DNA from: Bacillus sp. (in: firmicutes)
Lineage (GTDB): Bacteria > Bacillota > Bacilli > Bacillales > Cytobacillaceae
Reading direction: 5' to 3'
Length of the DNA: 8,606 nucleotides
Assembly (NCBI GenBank): GCA_003457145.1
Contig: DMSR01000107.1
Span: 1-8,606 of the forward strand
Part shown: positions 1-6,801 of the stretch, piece after piece
Layout: each line of letters begins with the position of its first letter
How positions within the stretch are numbered: position 1 is the stretch's first letter
Program-made: the position numbers and the translations under genes
The notes under the pieces: model-generated
What the model saw: only the letters and a program-made list of their open reading frames with translations
What the model was told of the DNA's origin: nothing
Databases searched by the model: none

Positions 1-29
1 CTCATTCCGTCAATTTAAGGTATATGAAG

Positions 30-59
30 AAAGAGGCTGCCCTATTGGACAGCCTCTTT
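30..59 (-). terminator. Terminator hairpin after the MMPL exporter gene
   Basis: A perfect 10-bp stem, AAAGAGGCTG (30-39) and CAGCCTCTTT (50-59), encloses a 10-nt loop. It starts 6 bp beyond the stop codon of the exporter, so it most likely ends the repressor/exporter transcript. On the minus strand the stem is followed by a T-rich but interrupted stretch (TTCTTCAT). On the plus strand it is followed by CTCTTTT, so it may work in both directions and also stop transcripts arriving from the left. Nothing recognisable lies in bases 1-29. Confidence 0.75.
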
Positions 60-64
60 CTCTT

Positions 65-3000
65 TTAATCCGCCGTTCTCTTAAACGGCCACCAATTTGC
101 CTGGCCGAAATTCTTGACCATTACTGGAATGAACAGCGGCAGCATGACAAACGCATACAGGAATAGACCAACAAGTAGGATCGATGCGATTTGGAGAAGC
201 GACAGCATTCCCGAAGGCATCATCGCCGCAAATGTACCGCCAAGGATGATTGCAGCAGAAATGATGACCGTTCCCATCTTCCTCATCGAGAGAAGCATTG
301 CATCTGCTACTGAAAGCTCCTTGTATTCATTGAATCGGTCCATCAGGAAAATACTATAGTCGACACCAAGGGCTACAAGGATAACAAAGGCAAAGAACGG
401 AACGGCCCAGCTGATCCCTGAGTATCCTAGGATATTCACGAAAATCACTTCATTGATTGCCATAGATGTATAATACGTTAAAATCAATGAGCCAATGATG
501 TAGACTGGCATGATGATCGAGCGGAATAAAAACACAAGGATAATGCCGATTCCAAGGAGCATCAAAATGACTGTTCTTGAATAATCCTGGCCGGACATCG
601 TATCAAGGTCAGCATTTGTACTCGTGATCCCGCCAATGGCAACCTCTGCATTCTCCAGCTTCGTGCCTTTTGTTTTTCGGTCTACTGCATTTTTAATCTC
701 ATCAATTTGAGCGATGGCTTCATTTGAATACGGATTCGCCTCAAAAATGACATCCATAGTCATGACTTTGCGGTCCTCTGACATATAGACATCAAACACC
801 TGGACAAACTCCTCATTATCAAGGACATCTACTGGCAGGTAGAAGCCTTTAGAATTTGAAGCTGATAATCCTGCAAGGTATTCCTGTGCGGAACCAAGCC
901 CTTCAGAAACTTGATTCAACCCATCAGCACTTTGGCTAAGTCCATCAGTAAGCTGGCTCAACTGCCCGCCGAGCCCGCCGAATCCGGCCAGTAGCTGCTG
1001 CTGGCCATCGTTGATTCCTGTTAAACCATTCGTCAATTTCGGGAAGTTGTCAACAATCTGTCCCTGGCCGTTAGCAAGCAAATCCAATCCGGCCTGCTGC
1101 TGTTCAATTCCGTCAATTAATTGCTGTAGCCCAGGGCCAAACTTCTCCTGTCCTGCGAGGGCTTTTGAAAAATGATCATTAGCAGATGCCAATCCACCGT
1201 TAATTTGTGTCAGACCTTCATTTAATTGCTTAACGCCTGCTGATGCCTGAGCTAATTGCTTTTGCAATTCTGCAAGTGTCCCTTTAAGCAGTAAATAATT
1301 CTGATCGGCTTTTAAGCTTGCATCCCGACCCTCGAGATAAGCAAACAAACTGTCGTTTGTTTGGGCAATCCCGCCTGAAAGCTGTTCAATACCTCTCCCA
1401 GCCTCTTTGTATCCAGCATCAAGCTTGGCTAAATTCGCCTGAGCCTTTTCATACCCTGCTTGCAGCTGTTTATAGCCTGCAAGCAACTCTTCTGCTCCAG
1501 CTTTGGCTTCGGCCAAACCAGCCTTCAATTGATCGGAACCAGCAGATCCCTGGCGAATGCCATTTTCAATTTTAGCAAGGTTCGTTTGTATTTCTCCCAA
1601 GCCATTCTTGATCTCACTTGTTCCATTAATAAGGGCATTGATGCCATCCGCTGCACCTGATAATTCAGGCTCCGATTTAGCAAGCTCACTTTCTGCTTCC
1701 TGTAGGCCTTCGCTGATTTTATTGAGCCCATCTTTACCTTCACCTAATCCGGACTCAAGGGTCTCAGCCTGTTTTGAAACGAAAAAGTCTTCGATTGGTT
1801 CCCCAGTTGGCCTTGTAACAGAACGTACCTTATCCACTAAATCAACCTTTTCCAATTCCTGGCTGATATTCTCTGCAAGTTCAATGTAATCAGCGGAATC
1901 CATTTTTTCATCATTTCTGATGATAATCTGGGTTCCCATCGTTTCGCCAGGCCCGAAGCTATCTGAAATCGCATTGAAGGCGTTGATCGAGTTCACGTCG
2001 CCACTGATTTCATCCAATGAGTTATAGCTTAGCTTCCCATCATAGGCAATAAGAAACGGGACACAAATGACTGCGACGATTAACAAAGAAGTGAATGGAC
2101 GTGCCAATGAGAATGCTCCGACAGTCCCCCATAGCTTGCTTTCTCCATGCTCCGCACTGCTTTTTGAAGGCCAGAAAATCTTTTGCCCTAACAAAGCCAT
2201 GAAAAACGGGACGATTGTGAACAGGCCTATCAGAAGGATTGCAACCCCAATCGCTACGGCTGCCGCAGATTGATAGAGAATGAACTGTGAAAATCCGATT
2301 GCTGCAAATCCGATCATGACAGCAACACCGCTGAAAAACACGGTCCTGCCAGCGTTCCTGTAAGTTTCGATGATTGCTGAGGCGACACTTTCATTTTGCG
2401 CTAGTTCTTCCTTGAAGCGGCTGAGCAGCAGAATACAATAATCTGTACCTATGCCAAACAGGACAGCAACGAGAAAGATTTGTGTGTAATTGGACAGCGG
2501 GAAGTCGAATTTATCTACGAGCATCGCTACAATCGACTGTGATACCAGGTATGAGAAGCCTACCGTCAGCAACGGGATGACAGGCGCAACAACCGACCTG
2601 AAAACAAGAAGCAGTACGACAAGGATAAAGATGACTGTAATGCCTTCCGTCTTCTTCAGACCTTCCTCAGAACTAGTCATCAAGTCTTCATTGATCAGCC
2701 ACTGGCTCGTATAATAGTGATCAACTTTAACACCCTCGATCGTTTCATATAAAAGAGAACTAAGCTCACTTGGTTCACGGTCCATCCAGTTTACTGTAAC
2801 CGACGTTAAAATCGCCTTGCCATCCTCCGAAACCAACTGATTTTTCAAGCTCTCTTCATTAAAATGAGTCAGGATGTTCATGATTCCTAACTCTTCACTA
2901 TTTTTTTCCAGTTCACGAATCGCTTTTTCAGCTTCGTTTATTTCATCCTGCGTCAGTTTCTTTTCATTATGGAAAACAAGCGCCACCTGCGTTTCATTCC

Positions 3001-3190
3001 CGCGGCCCTCCTGTTCCCTGACATCCTCCATGATTTCCCCTGCCAATGTCGAGGAATATTCATCTGGAACGGTAATTTGGCCTTTTTCACGGACCAGTTC
3101 TGCAATATTTGGCGCAGCCATGAAAAGTCCGGCAGCAACAATAATCCAGGCAATGATGACAAACCATTTTTGTTTAATTATGACATTCAC
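65..3190 (-). CDS. MMPL/RND-family membrane exporter with a large glycine-heptad insertion
   Basis: The 1041-aa polytopic membrane protein has the two-halved MMPL/RND layout: a first membrane helix (about 9-27), an extracytoplasmic domain, five or six helices (about 183-383), a second extracytoplasmic region (about 385-870) and five helices (about 873-1025). Each half carries the family motif in the fourth helix of its bundle: GTDY with D250 and GVDY with D944, each followed by a D/S-RF segment. In this family these Asp-Tyr pairs relay protons that power export. The second loop holds a region (about 482-775) with glycine every seven residues (AGYKQLQ-AGYEKAQ pattern), resembling YhgE/Pip-type proteins and probably forming a long coiled stalk outside the membrane. 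The start is GTG, preceded by AGTAGGGTGG lying inside the last codons of the repressor gene 2 bp upstream, so the two are probably translationally coupled. The arrangement recalls B. subtilis ydgG-ydgH, from memory. Substrate unknown; drug or lipid export is inferred only. Confidence 0.93.
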   Translation of the reverse strand: MNVIIKQKWFVIIAWIIVAAGLFMAAPNIAELVREKGQITVPDEYSSTLAGEIMEDVREQEGRGNETQVALVFHNEKKLTQDEINEAEKAIRELEKNSEELGIMNILTHFNEESLKNQLVSEDGKAILTSVTVNWMDREPSELSSLLYETIEGVKVDHYYTSQWLINEDLMTSSEEGLKKTEGITVIFILVVLLLVFRSVVAPVIPLLTVGFSYLVSQSIVAMLVDKFDFPLSNYTQIFLVAVLFGIGTDYCILLLSRFKEELAQNESVASAIIETYRNAGRTVFFSGVAVMIGFAAIGFSQFILYQSAAAVAIGVAILLIGLFTIVPFFMALLGQKIFWPSKSSAEHGESKLWGTVGAFSLARPFTSLLIVAVICVPFLIAYDGKLSYNSLDEISGDVNSINAFNAISDSFGPGETMGTQIIIRNDEKMDSADYIELAENISQELEKVDLVDKVRSVTRPTGEPIEDFFVSKQAETLESGLGEGKDGLNKISEGLQEAESELAKSEPELSGAADGINALINGTSEIKNGLGEIQTNLAKIENGIRQGSAGSDQLKAGLAEAKAGAEELLAGYKQLQAGYEKAQANLAKLDAGYKEAGRGIEQLSGGIAQTNDSLFAYLEGRDASLKADQNYLLLKGTLAELQKQLAQASAGVKQLNEGLTQINGGLASANDHFSKALAGQEKFGPGLQQLIDGIEQQQAGLDLLANGQGQIVDNFPKLTNGLTGINDGQQQLLAGFGGLGGQLSQLTDGLSQSADGLNQVSEGLGSAQEYLAGLSASNSKGFYLPVDVLDNEEFVQVFDVYMSEDRKVMTMDVIFEANPYSNEAIAQIDEIKNAVDRKTKGTKLENAEVAIGGITSTNADLDTMSGQDYSRTVILMLLGIGIILVFLFRSIIMPVYIIGSLILTYYTSMAINEVIFVNILGYSGISWAVPFFAFVILVALGVDYSIFLMDRFNEYKELSVADAMLLSMRKMGTVIISAAIILGGTFAAMMPSGMLSLLQIASILLVGLFLYAFVMLPLFIPVMVKNFGQANWWPFKRTAD

Positions 3191-3192
3191 GA

Positions 3193-3648
3193 TTATTCCA
3201 CCCTACTCTTTCTTTCTGATAAAATGTCGTTCAGCTTTTCAAAGGTCTTTAAGAACTGTGTTATTTCACTTTGGTCAAATTGTGTTATAAAGGATTCTAC
3301 CAGCGCGTGGATTCTTTCTTCTGTTTTAAAAAACAGTTCATCCCCTTTCGCTGTCAGCGTCAGGTAAACCACCCGCCGGTCATTTTCGTCGCGTGTGCGC
3401 TGGATCAGCCCCTTTTCCCACAATCTGTTTATGATTGCTGTGATGGCACTTTTCTTAACATCAAATACCTCTGCAAGCTCTGAAGAGGTACAAGTGCCAA
3501 CCTTATTTATATATCTCAGCGTGTAGTGCTGATCAGTCGTCAAATCTGAACCAATCTGCTCCTTGATCAGTGACTCGGCAATTTTATTCACAGAAAAGCT
3601 CACATTGATATAATGATCTACCAAATCCTTGATCGATTTTTCACACAT
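3193..3648 (-). CDS. MarR-family transcriptional repressor of the exporter operon
   Basis: The 151-aa protein has the usual MarR length and layout: N-terminal dimerisation helices (1-35), a winged helix-turn-helix (about 38-100) with the recognition region SELAEVFDVKKSAITAIINR and a charged wing DENDRR (87-92), then two C-terminal helices that complete the dimer. MarR proteins bind palindromic DNA as dimers and release it on binding a small ligand or on cysteine oxidation. Cys2 and Cys53 are the only cysteines, so redox sensing is possible but unproven. The ATG start has a GAGGTGA ribosome binding site 10 nt upstream. The gene is first in a two-gene operon with the exporter. Repeats over its own promoter suggest autorepression and therefore control of the pump. 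The family call is firm; the inducer is unknown. Confidence 0.93.
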   Translation of the reverse strand: MCEKSIKDLVDHYINVSFSVNKIAESLIKEQIGSDLTTDQHYTLRYINKVGTCTSSELAEVFDVKKSAITAIINRLWEKGLIQRTRDENDRRVVYLTLTAKGDELFFKTEERIHALVESFITQFDQSEITQFLKTFEKLNDILSERKSRVE

Positions 3649-3685
3649 ATGTATCTATTCACCTCACGAAAAATTTATTCTTCTA

Positions 3686-3724
3686 TTTAACTGTTCAATT
3701 GTTTAACTATTAACCTATTTAACT
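3686..3724. promoter_or_regulatory. Candidate operator: three TTTAACT copies at 16-bp spacing
   Basis: TTTAACT occurs at 3686-3692, 3702-3708 and 3718-3724, exactly 16 bp apart. The third copy overlaps the predicted -10 element and the other two lie just downstream of the predicted transcription start. Between the first two copies is an imperfect palindrome, GTTCAATTGTTTAAC (GTTnAA-N3-TTnAAC), at 3693-3707, of the size and A/T character bound by MarR dimers. The position fits repression of the repressor/exporter operon. The repeats are seen directly; binding by the adjacent MarR protein is inferred. Confidence 0.55.
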
Positions 3725-3750
3725 TTAATTTATTGTGGTATGTTAGTCAA
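3722..3750 (-). promoter_or_regulatory. SigA-like promoter of the repressor/exporter operon
   Basis: On the minus strand TTGACT (3745-3750; 5 of 6 to the -35 consensus) is followed after 17 bp by TAAAGT (3722-3727; 4 of 6 to the -10 consensus). This would start transcription about 65 nt before the repressor ATG. It is the best spaced pair in the region. The -10 is weak and overlaps one copy of the 16-bp repeat. Confidence 0.5.
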
Positions 3751-3819
3751 TAATTAAATTTGTGAATCTTCACTGTCATTTTTCATCTAATTAACTTAGG
3801 GGAAAAATGTCCAAACGAC

Positions 3820-3857
3820 AAAAAAAAACGAACTCGCCATGAGTGGCAGCCCGTTCG
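3820..3857 (-). terminator. Rho-independent terminator of cwlJ
   Basis: On the minus strand, 7 bp after the stop codon of cwlJ, an outer stem (CGAAC 3829-3833 with GTTCG 3853-3857) and an inner stem (GCCA with TGGC around a TGAG loop) are followed by nine T residues (A-run 3820-3828 on the plus strand). It has the features of a classic intrinsic terminator apart from internal bulges. It separates cwlJ transcription from the downstream repressor/exporter operon. Confidence 0.85.
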
Positions 3858-3864
3858 CTTGAAC

Positions 3865-4290
3865 TTAAAATGTGTTATAAATATTTTCACATTCCTCGCC
3901 TGTCGGCTCATAAAAACAATGAAGCTTGTAACGGCCGGCATGTGGCTGATTATACCAGGTGGGCGGACAGTCTCCTGGCGGCCTGAAATACCATAAACTG
4001 TATTTCGCTGGCCATAACCGCTCCCCTTTTACAGCCCTCCTTGCCAGCCTCTTATCTATTTCTCTTGCACGCTGATAGAAGTACCCTTTCTGAACCGCTT
4101 CAAATGCATGCTCCTGATAAATCATTTCCGGAATTGTACGGAGATTTTTAAAATCAGAGCAATTGGATCTGATCCGGTTTATTCCTACATTTCCAACCAT
4201 CAGCATTCCCTGTTGGCCTTCACCTTCCGCTTCGGCTCTTAACAGACGCGCTAACAAAGCGATGTCTGCATCTGTATGCTTAACTACCAT
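3865..4290 (-). CDS. cwlJ: Spore cortex cell-wall hydrolase CwlJ
   Basis: The 141-aa protein closely matches B. subtilis CwlJ (about 142 aa) from memory. Shared landmarks are the LLRAEAEGEG segment, VGNVGINR, CSDFK, FYQRAR, WPAKYSLWYFRP, GDCPP, WYNQP and the C-terminal ENIYNTF. It is a single SleB-like hydrolase_2 domain with the likely catalytic Glu20 near the N-terminus, and it has no signal peptide, as expected for a protein made in the mother cell and placed in the spore coat. In Bacillus, CwlJ degrades muramic-lactam-containing cortex during germination, notably in response to Ca-dipicolinate. Cys44, Cys108, Cys125 and Cys134 could take part in coat cross-linking (inference). The ATG start has GGTGGAGG about 8 nt upstream. 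The gene stands alone with its own terminator; its usual partner gene gerQ is not next to it. No convincing SigE promoter was found upstream. Confidence 0.93.
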   Translation of the reverse strand: MVVKHTDADIALLARLLRAEAEGEGQQGMLMVGNVGINRIRSNCSDFKNLRTIPEMIYQEHAFEAVQKGYFYQRAREIDKRLARRAVKGERLWPAKYSLWYFRPPGDCPPTWYNQPHAGRYKLHCFYEPTGEECENIYNTF

Positions 4291-4600
4291 GGCACAACCT
4301 CCACCATTTTATTAGGCTCATTTCAGAAGCTTTGTTGCTTCGGAGTTTCTGACTCATTAATGAATCCAGCAGGATCCTTATTAAACGCTTTTTTGCATTG
4401 ATTGTTGTTTTTCCGAATGAAAACAGCATTGTGTTACTACATCATATTTTGCGAAGGCTTGGGCTATAACGGAATTATTTTTTATTTACCCTCCGTTCAC
4501 TTTCAAAACTTCGAATAATGACCTACACCAGATTTAATAACGAAAACAGCCAATTTTCTATAAGATGAATAAGGGGAGATCAAAGGACGGCGATATTGTT
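4291..4600. other. Divergent intergenic region between cwlJ and the repeat-protein gene
   Basis: About 310 bp of A/T-rich DNA must hold the promoters of both divergent genes. Toward the repeat-protein gene a weak SigA-like pair is visible: TTCGAA at 4510-4515 and TTTAAT at 4533-4538 with a 17-bp spacer (3 of 6 and 5 of 6 matches). A short hairpin GAAGC-N6-GCTTC (4326-4341) and an AACGGA-N18-TCCGTT inverted repeat (4468-4497) have no clear role. No convincing sporulation-sigma promoter toward cwlJ was found. Bases 4565-4600 could be an in-frame N-terminal extension of the plus-strand gene. Confidence 0.4.
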
Positions 4601-5143
4601 ATGGAAGATGAACGGAAAGTGATATTTGGCTCGTGGGCCCAGGCGGCAGGAACAACACTTTCTGCAATTGGCAGCACCCCATTGACGATTTTTAGTGATG
4701 AGCAGCTTAATAATTTTAATCTTTGGGGAAATGTCATGCAGGCAACCGGTAATTCCTTGATTGCAGATAGTGAAGAAACCCTTACGCTTGGGAAAATAGG
4801 AAACGATACACAGGCTATAGGGAATCTTATAATCGTTGCTGGTATCTTATTGGATCTTAATGAATTCACAAAACAAGAATTAGACATCAAAGGTAATCTG
4901 CTTCAGGCCGCAGGCGGAAGCACAGCACTGGCTGAAGCTTTTGGAGAAGCATCTTCATTTGGACTCATATATAACATCTATGGAAATTCACTTCAGGTAA
5001 TCGGCAACTCGATGCAGGCGATTGCTGGAATCATCAATCTCCGAGGCGGCTGCGGACTGCAGATCAATACTGCCGGAAGCTGGATCCAGGCGATTGGATC
5101 CATCCTCCAGGCGATTGGCCAAAGCAAGAATCCTAAAATTTAA
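4601..5143 (+). CDS. Six-repeat Gly/Asn/Gln-patterned protein, DUF6944-like, function unknown
   Basis: This start gives 180 aa. An in-frame ATG at 4565 would give 192 aa, but it has no ribosome binding site, while AAAGGACGG lies about 10 nt before 4601. The protein consists almost wholly of a motif h-G-[N/S]-x-x-x-Q-[A/V]-x-G repeated six times, with leading glycines at residues 10, 43, 67, 98, 128 and 159 (spacings 33, 24, 31, 30, 31). Between motifs lie hydrophobic, leucine- and isoleucine-rich stretches. It has no signal peptide, no clear single membrane helix and one cysteine (C151). It resembles the Bacillus family annotated as DUF6944 repetitive protein, a name recalled rather than searched. 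The regular pattern suggests a solenoid of helical hairpins or a self-assembling or membrane-lying protein (inference). It is divergent from cwlJ, and its last 11 bp overlap the convergent PLP-enzyme gene. A spore role would fit the neighbour but is not shown. Confidence 0.8.
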   Translation: MEDERKVIFGSWAQAAGTTLSAIGSTPLTIFSDEQLNNFNLWGNVMQATGNSLIADSEETLTLGKIGNDTQAIGNLIIVAGILLDLNEFTKQELDIKGNLLQAAGGSTALAEAFGEASSFGLIYNIYGNSLQVIGNSMQAIAGIINLRGGCGLQINTAGSWIQAIGSILQAIGQSKNPKI

Positions 5144-6623
5144 AGACCTCGCCAATGTCCCTTCGTTTCTCCCTGAAATGCTGAAAGGAATTCGTCCGTT
5201 TATCATAAGTGTAATCCCTTTTCCAAAGTTGTTTCCTTTGCGCGATGGACTCAATCGCATTGATTATTCTGTATAGCTCATCATTTGTCATTGTTGGATG
5301 AATCGAAATTCTGACCCATCCGGGTTTTACCGATAAATCCCCTTTATCAATGTAGTCAGTGATCTCCTTGGAGTGCGACTCGCTGATCCCCATCAAATAG
5401 TGCCCATAGGTACCCGCACAGGAACAGCCGCCTCTTGCCTGGATTCCAAATCTATCATTTAGTAATTTGACAATCAGGTTGTAGTGCATTCCTTTTATAA
5501 AAAAAGAAATAATCCCTAAGCGCTCTTTAATCTGACCGTCGAGAATTTTTAAATTCGGAATTCTTTCGAGGCCATCGAACAGGATTGCAAGCTGTTCCTT
5601 TTCCCTGAGGAGCATTTTCTCCTCTCCCATTTTCTCCTTCAGCCTTATAGCCATTGAAGCACGAATTGTCTGTAAAAAACCCGGAGTCCCGCCATCCTCG
5701 CGTTCTTCTATCCCGGATGCATACTTATGTCCTCCCCACGGATTTGTCCAAGTAACCGTCCCGCCTCCCGGGTTGTCAGGAACCTTGCTTTTATATAAAG
5801 CTGAATCGAAAATCAACACACCAGATGACCCTGGGCCACCCAGGAATTTATGAGGCGAAAAGTAAACAGCATCCAGCCTTTCCTCCGGTTCAATAGGATG
5901 CATATCGATTTTCACATAAGGCGCTGATGCAGCAAAATCGACAAAGCAAACACCGTCATATTTATGCATGATCGCTGCCATCTTGTGGTAAGGAGTCTGG
6001 ATTCCGGTTACATTCGAACATGCTGTAAATGCACCGATTTTCAACTTTCTATCCTGGTATTTTTTTAACATTTCTTCCAGGTGTTTCAGGTTTATATGTC
6101 CATCAGACCCTGGTTCCAGCACCACCACATCACAGTTACACTCGAGCCATGGCAGTTGATTGGAATGGTGCTCCATATGGGTGATAAAAACAACTGGCCT
6201 TTCTTCTTGGTGCAATTTTTTGAGGTTTTCAGGAACACGCAAGCCCAATATTCTCTGGAATTTATTTACGACTGAAGTCATTCCCGAGCCATCGACAATC
6301 AGGACATCATTCAATCCTGCATTCACATGCTTTTTTATGATTTTCTTAGCTTCCCGGTAACAGTCGGTGATAAAGGAACTAGTGTAATTGGCATCTGTAT
6401 GCGTGTTGGCTACGTATGGACCAATCTCATCAGTCATTTTCTGTTCGATCCTGTTATATAGCCGGCCGCTTGCCGTCCAGTCAGCATAAACTATTTTTTT
6501 CATTCCGAGAGGCGTGGGAATATAAGTATCAATGCCAATGATTTCTTTCCTGAATTCATTGAAATAGCTTTCTAGATCCCACGAATATTTAAGTGTTTTA
6601 TTGCCTATTTTGACATGGAGCAT
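5133..6623 (-). CDS. Class V (cysteine desulfurase-like) PLP-dependent enzyme
   Basis: The 496-aa protein has an aminotransferase class V fold. Visible landmarks are the MEHHSNQLPW segment with cofactor-stacking His153, pyridine-contacting Asp229 in VDFAASAPY (the usual Gln after Asp is replaced by Ala), the Schiff-base Lys259 in SPHKFLGG, and RGGCSCAGTYGH (397-408) with Cys400 and Cys402 where cysteine desulfurases carry their persulfide cysteine. The C-terminal small domain includes GWVRISIHPT. It is about 90 residues longer than SufS, with an N-terminal extension and insertions. It may be a cysteine desulfurase, a lyase or another sulfur-substrate enzyme; the substrate cannot be read from sequence. 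The ATG start has an excellent AAAGGAGGT site. A DsrE2-type sulfur-carrier gene lies upstream on the same strand, though past a terminator. No suf or isc scaffold gene is adjacent, so a housekeeping Fe-S role is unlikely. Its 3' end overlaps the convergent repeat-protein gene. Confidence 0.88.
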   Translation of the reverse strand: MLHVKIGNKTLKYSWDLESYFNEFRKEIIGIDTYIPTPLGMKKIVYADWTASGRLYNRIEQKMTDEIGPYVANTHTDANYTSSFITDCYREAKKIIKKHVNAGLNDVLIVDGSGMTSVVNKFQRILGLRVPENLKKLHQEERPVVFITHMEHHSNQLPWLECNCDVVVLEPGSDGHINLKHLEEMLKKYQDRKLKIGAFTACSNVTGIQTPYHKMAAIMHKYDGVCFVDFAASAPYVKIDMHPIEPEERLDAVYFSPHKFLGGPGSSGVLIFDSALYKSKVPDNPGGGTVTWTNPWGGHKYASGIEEREDGGTPGFLQTIRASMAIRLKEKMGEEKMLLREKEQLAILFDGLERIPNLKILDGQIKERLGIISFFIKGMHYNLIVKLLNDRFGIQARGGCSCAGTYGHYLMGISESHSKEITDYIDKGDLSVKPGWVRISIHPTMTNDELYRIINAIESIAQRKQLWKRDYTYDKRTNSFQHFREKRRDIGEVFKF

Positions 6624-6717
6624 CGAAGTACCTCCTTTTGAAGCATCGCTTATACAGAGTATGTAAATCCCGCACTAATGGGCATTCGCACAGAAAGCTG
6701 TCACAAAATTGACACAT

Positions 6718-6743
6718 AAAAAAACACCTTACTGGGTAAGGTG
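6718..6743 (-). terminator. Rho-independent terminator after the DsrE2 gene
   Basis: On the minus strand a perfect 7-bp stem (CACCTTA 6725-6731 with TAAGGTG 6737-6743, 5-nt loop) is followed by seven T residues (6718-6724 read as A on the plus strand). It lies about 58 bp past the stop codon of the DsrE2 gene and about 95 bp ahead of the PLP-enzyme ATG. It should uncouple the two genes, at least in part. No well-spaced SigA promoter for the PLP enzyme is obvious between it and that gene. Confidence 0.88.
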
Positions 6744-6801
6744 GAGTGACTCTTAGGCAGAGCCTTTATTTCTCACTGTCATATTGCTCGCTAAATTGAA
6801 A

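Noticed and set aside
1318..1889. Several open frames on both strands across the heptad-repeat region of the exporter
   Set aside because: The skewed codon pattern of the glycine-repeat region opens other frames by chance; no start signals or protein features support them.
2874..3290. Plus-strand open frame of 138 codons (and an overlapping one at 2969-3367) antisense to the exporter and repressor genes
   Set aside because: They lie wholly opposite well-supported genes, have no ribosome binding site, and encode no recognisable domain; they are shadow frames.
3686..3724. Evenly spaced short repeats considered as a CRISPR remnant
   Set aside because: The repeat unit is only 7 bp with 9-bp spacers and sits on a promoter; this fits an operator and not a CRISPR array.
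4326..4341. Small hairpin GAAGC-N6-GCTTC upstream of cwlJ
   Set aside because: It has only five base pairs and no T-run on either strand, so it is neither a terminator nor a recognisable regulatory site.
4468..4497. Inverted repeat AACGGA-N18-TCCGTT in the cwlJ upstream region
   Set aside because: It has a short stem with a long A/T-rich loop and no T-run, is not centred on any promoter element, and is likely to occur by chance.
6657..6687. SigG-like promoter before the PLP-enzyme gene on the minus strand (GAATG and CATACTC)
   Set aside because: The two elements are individually close to consensus, but the 19-bp spacer is longer than the usual 17-18 bp, and nothing else points to forespore expression.
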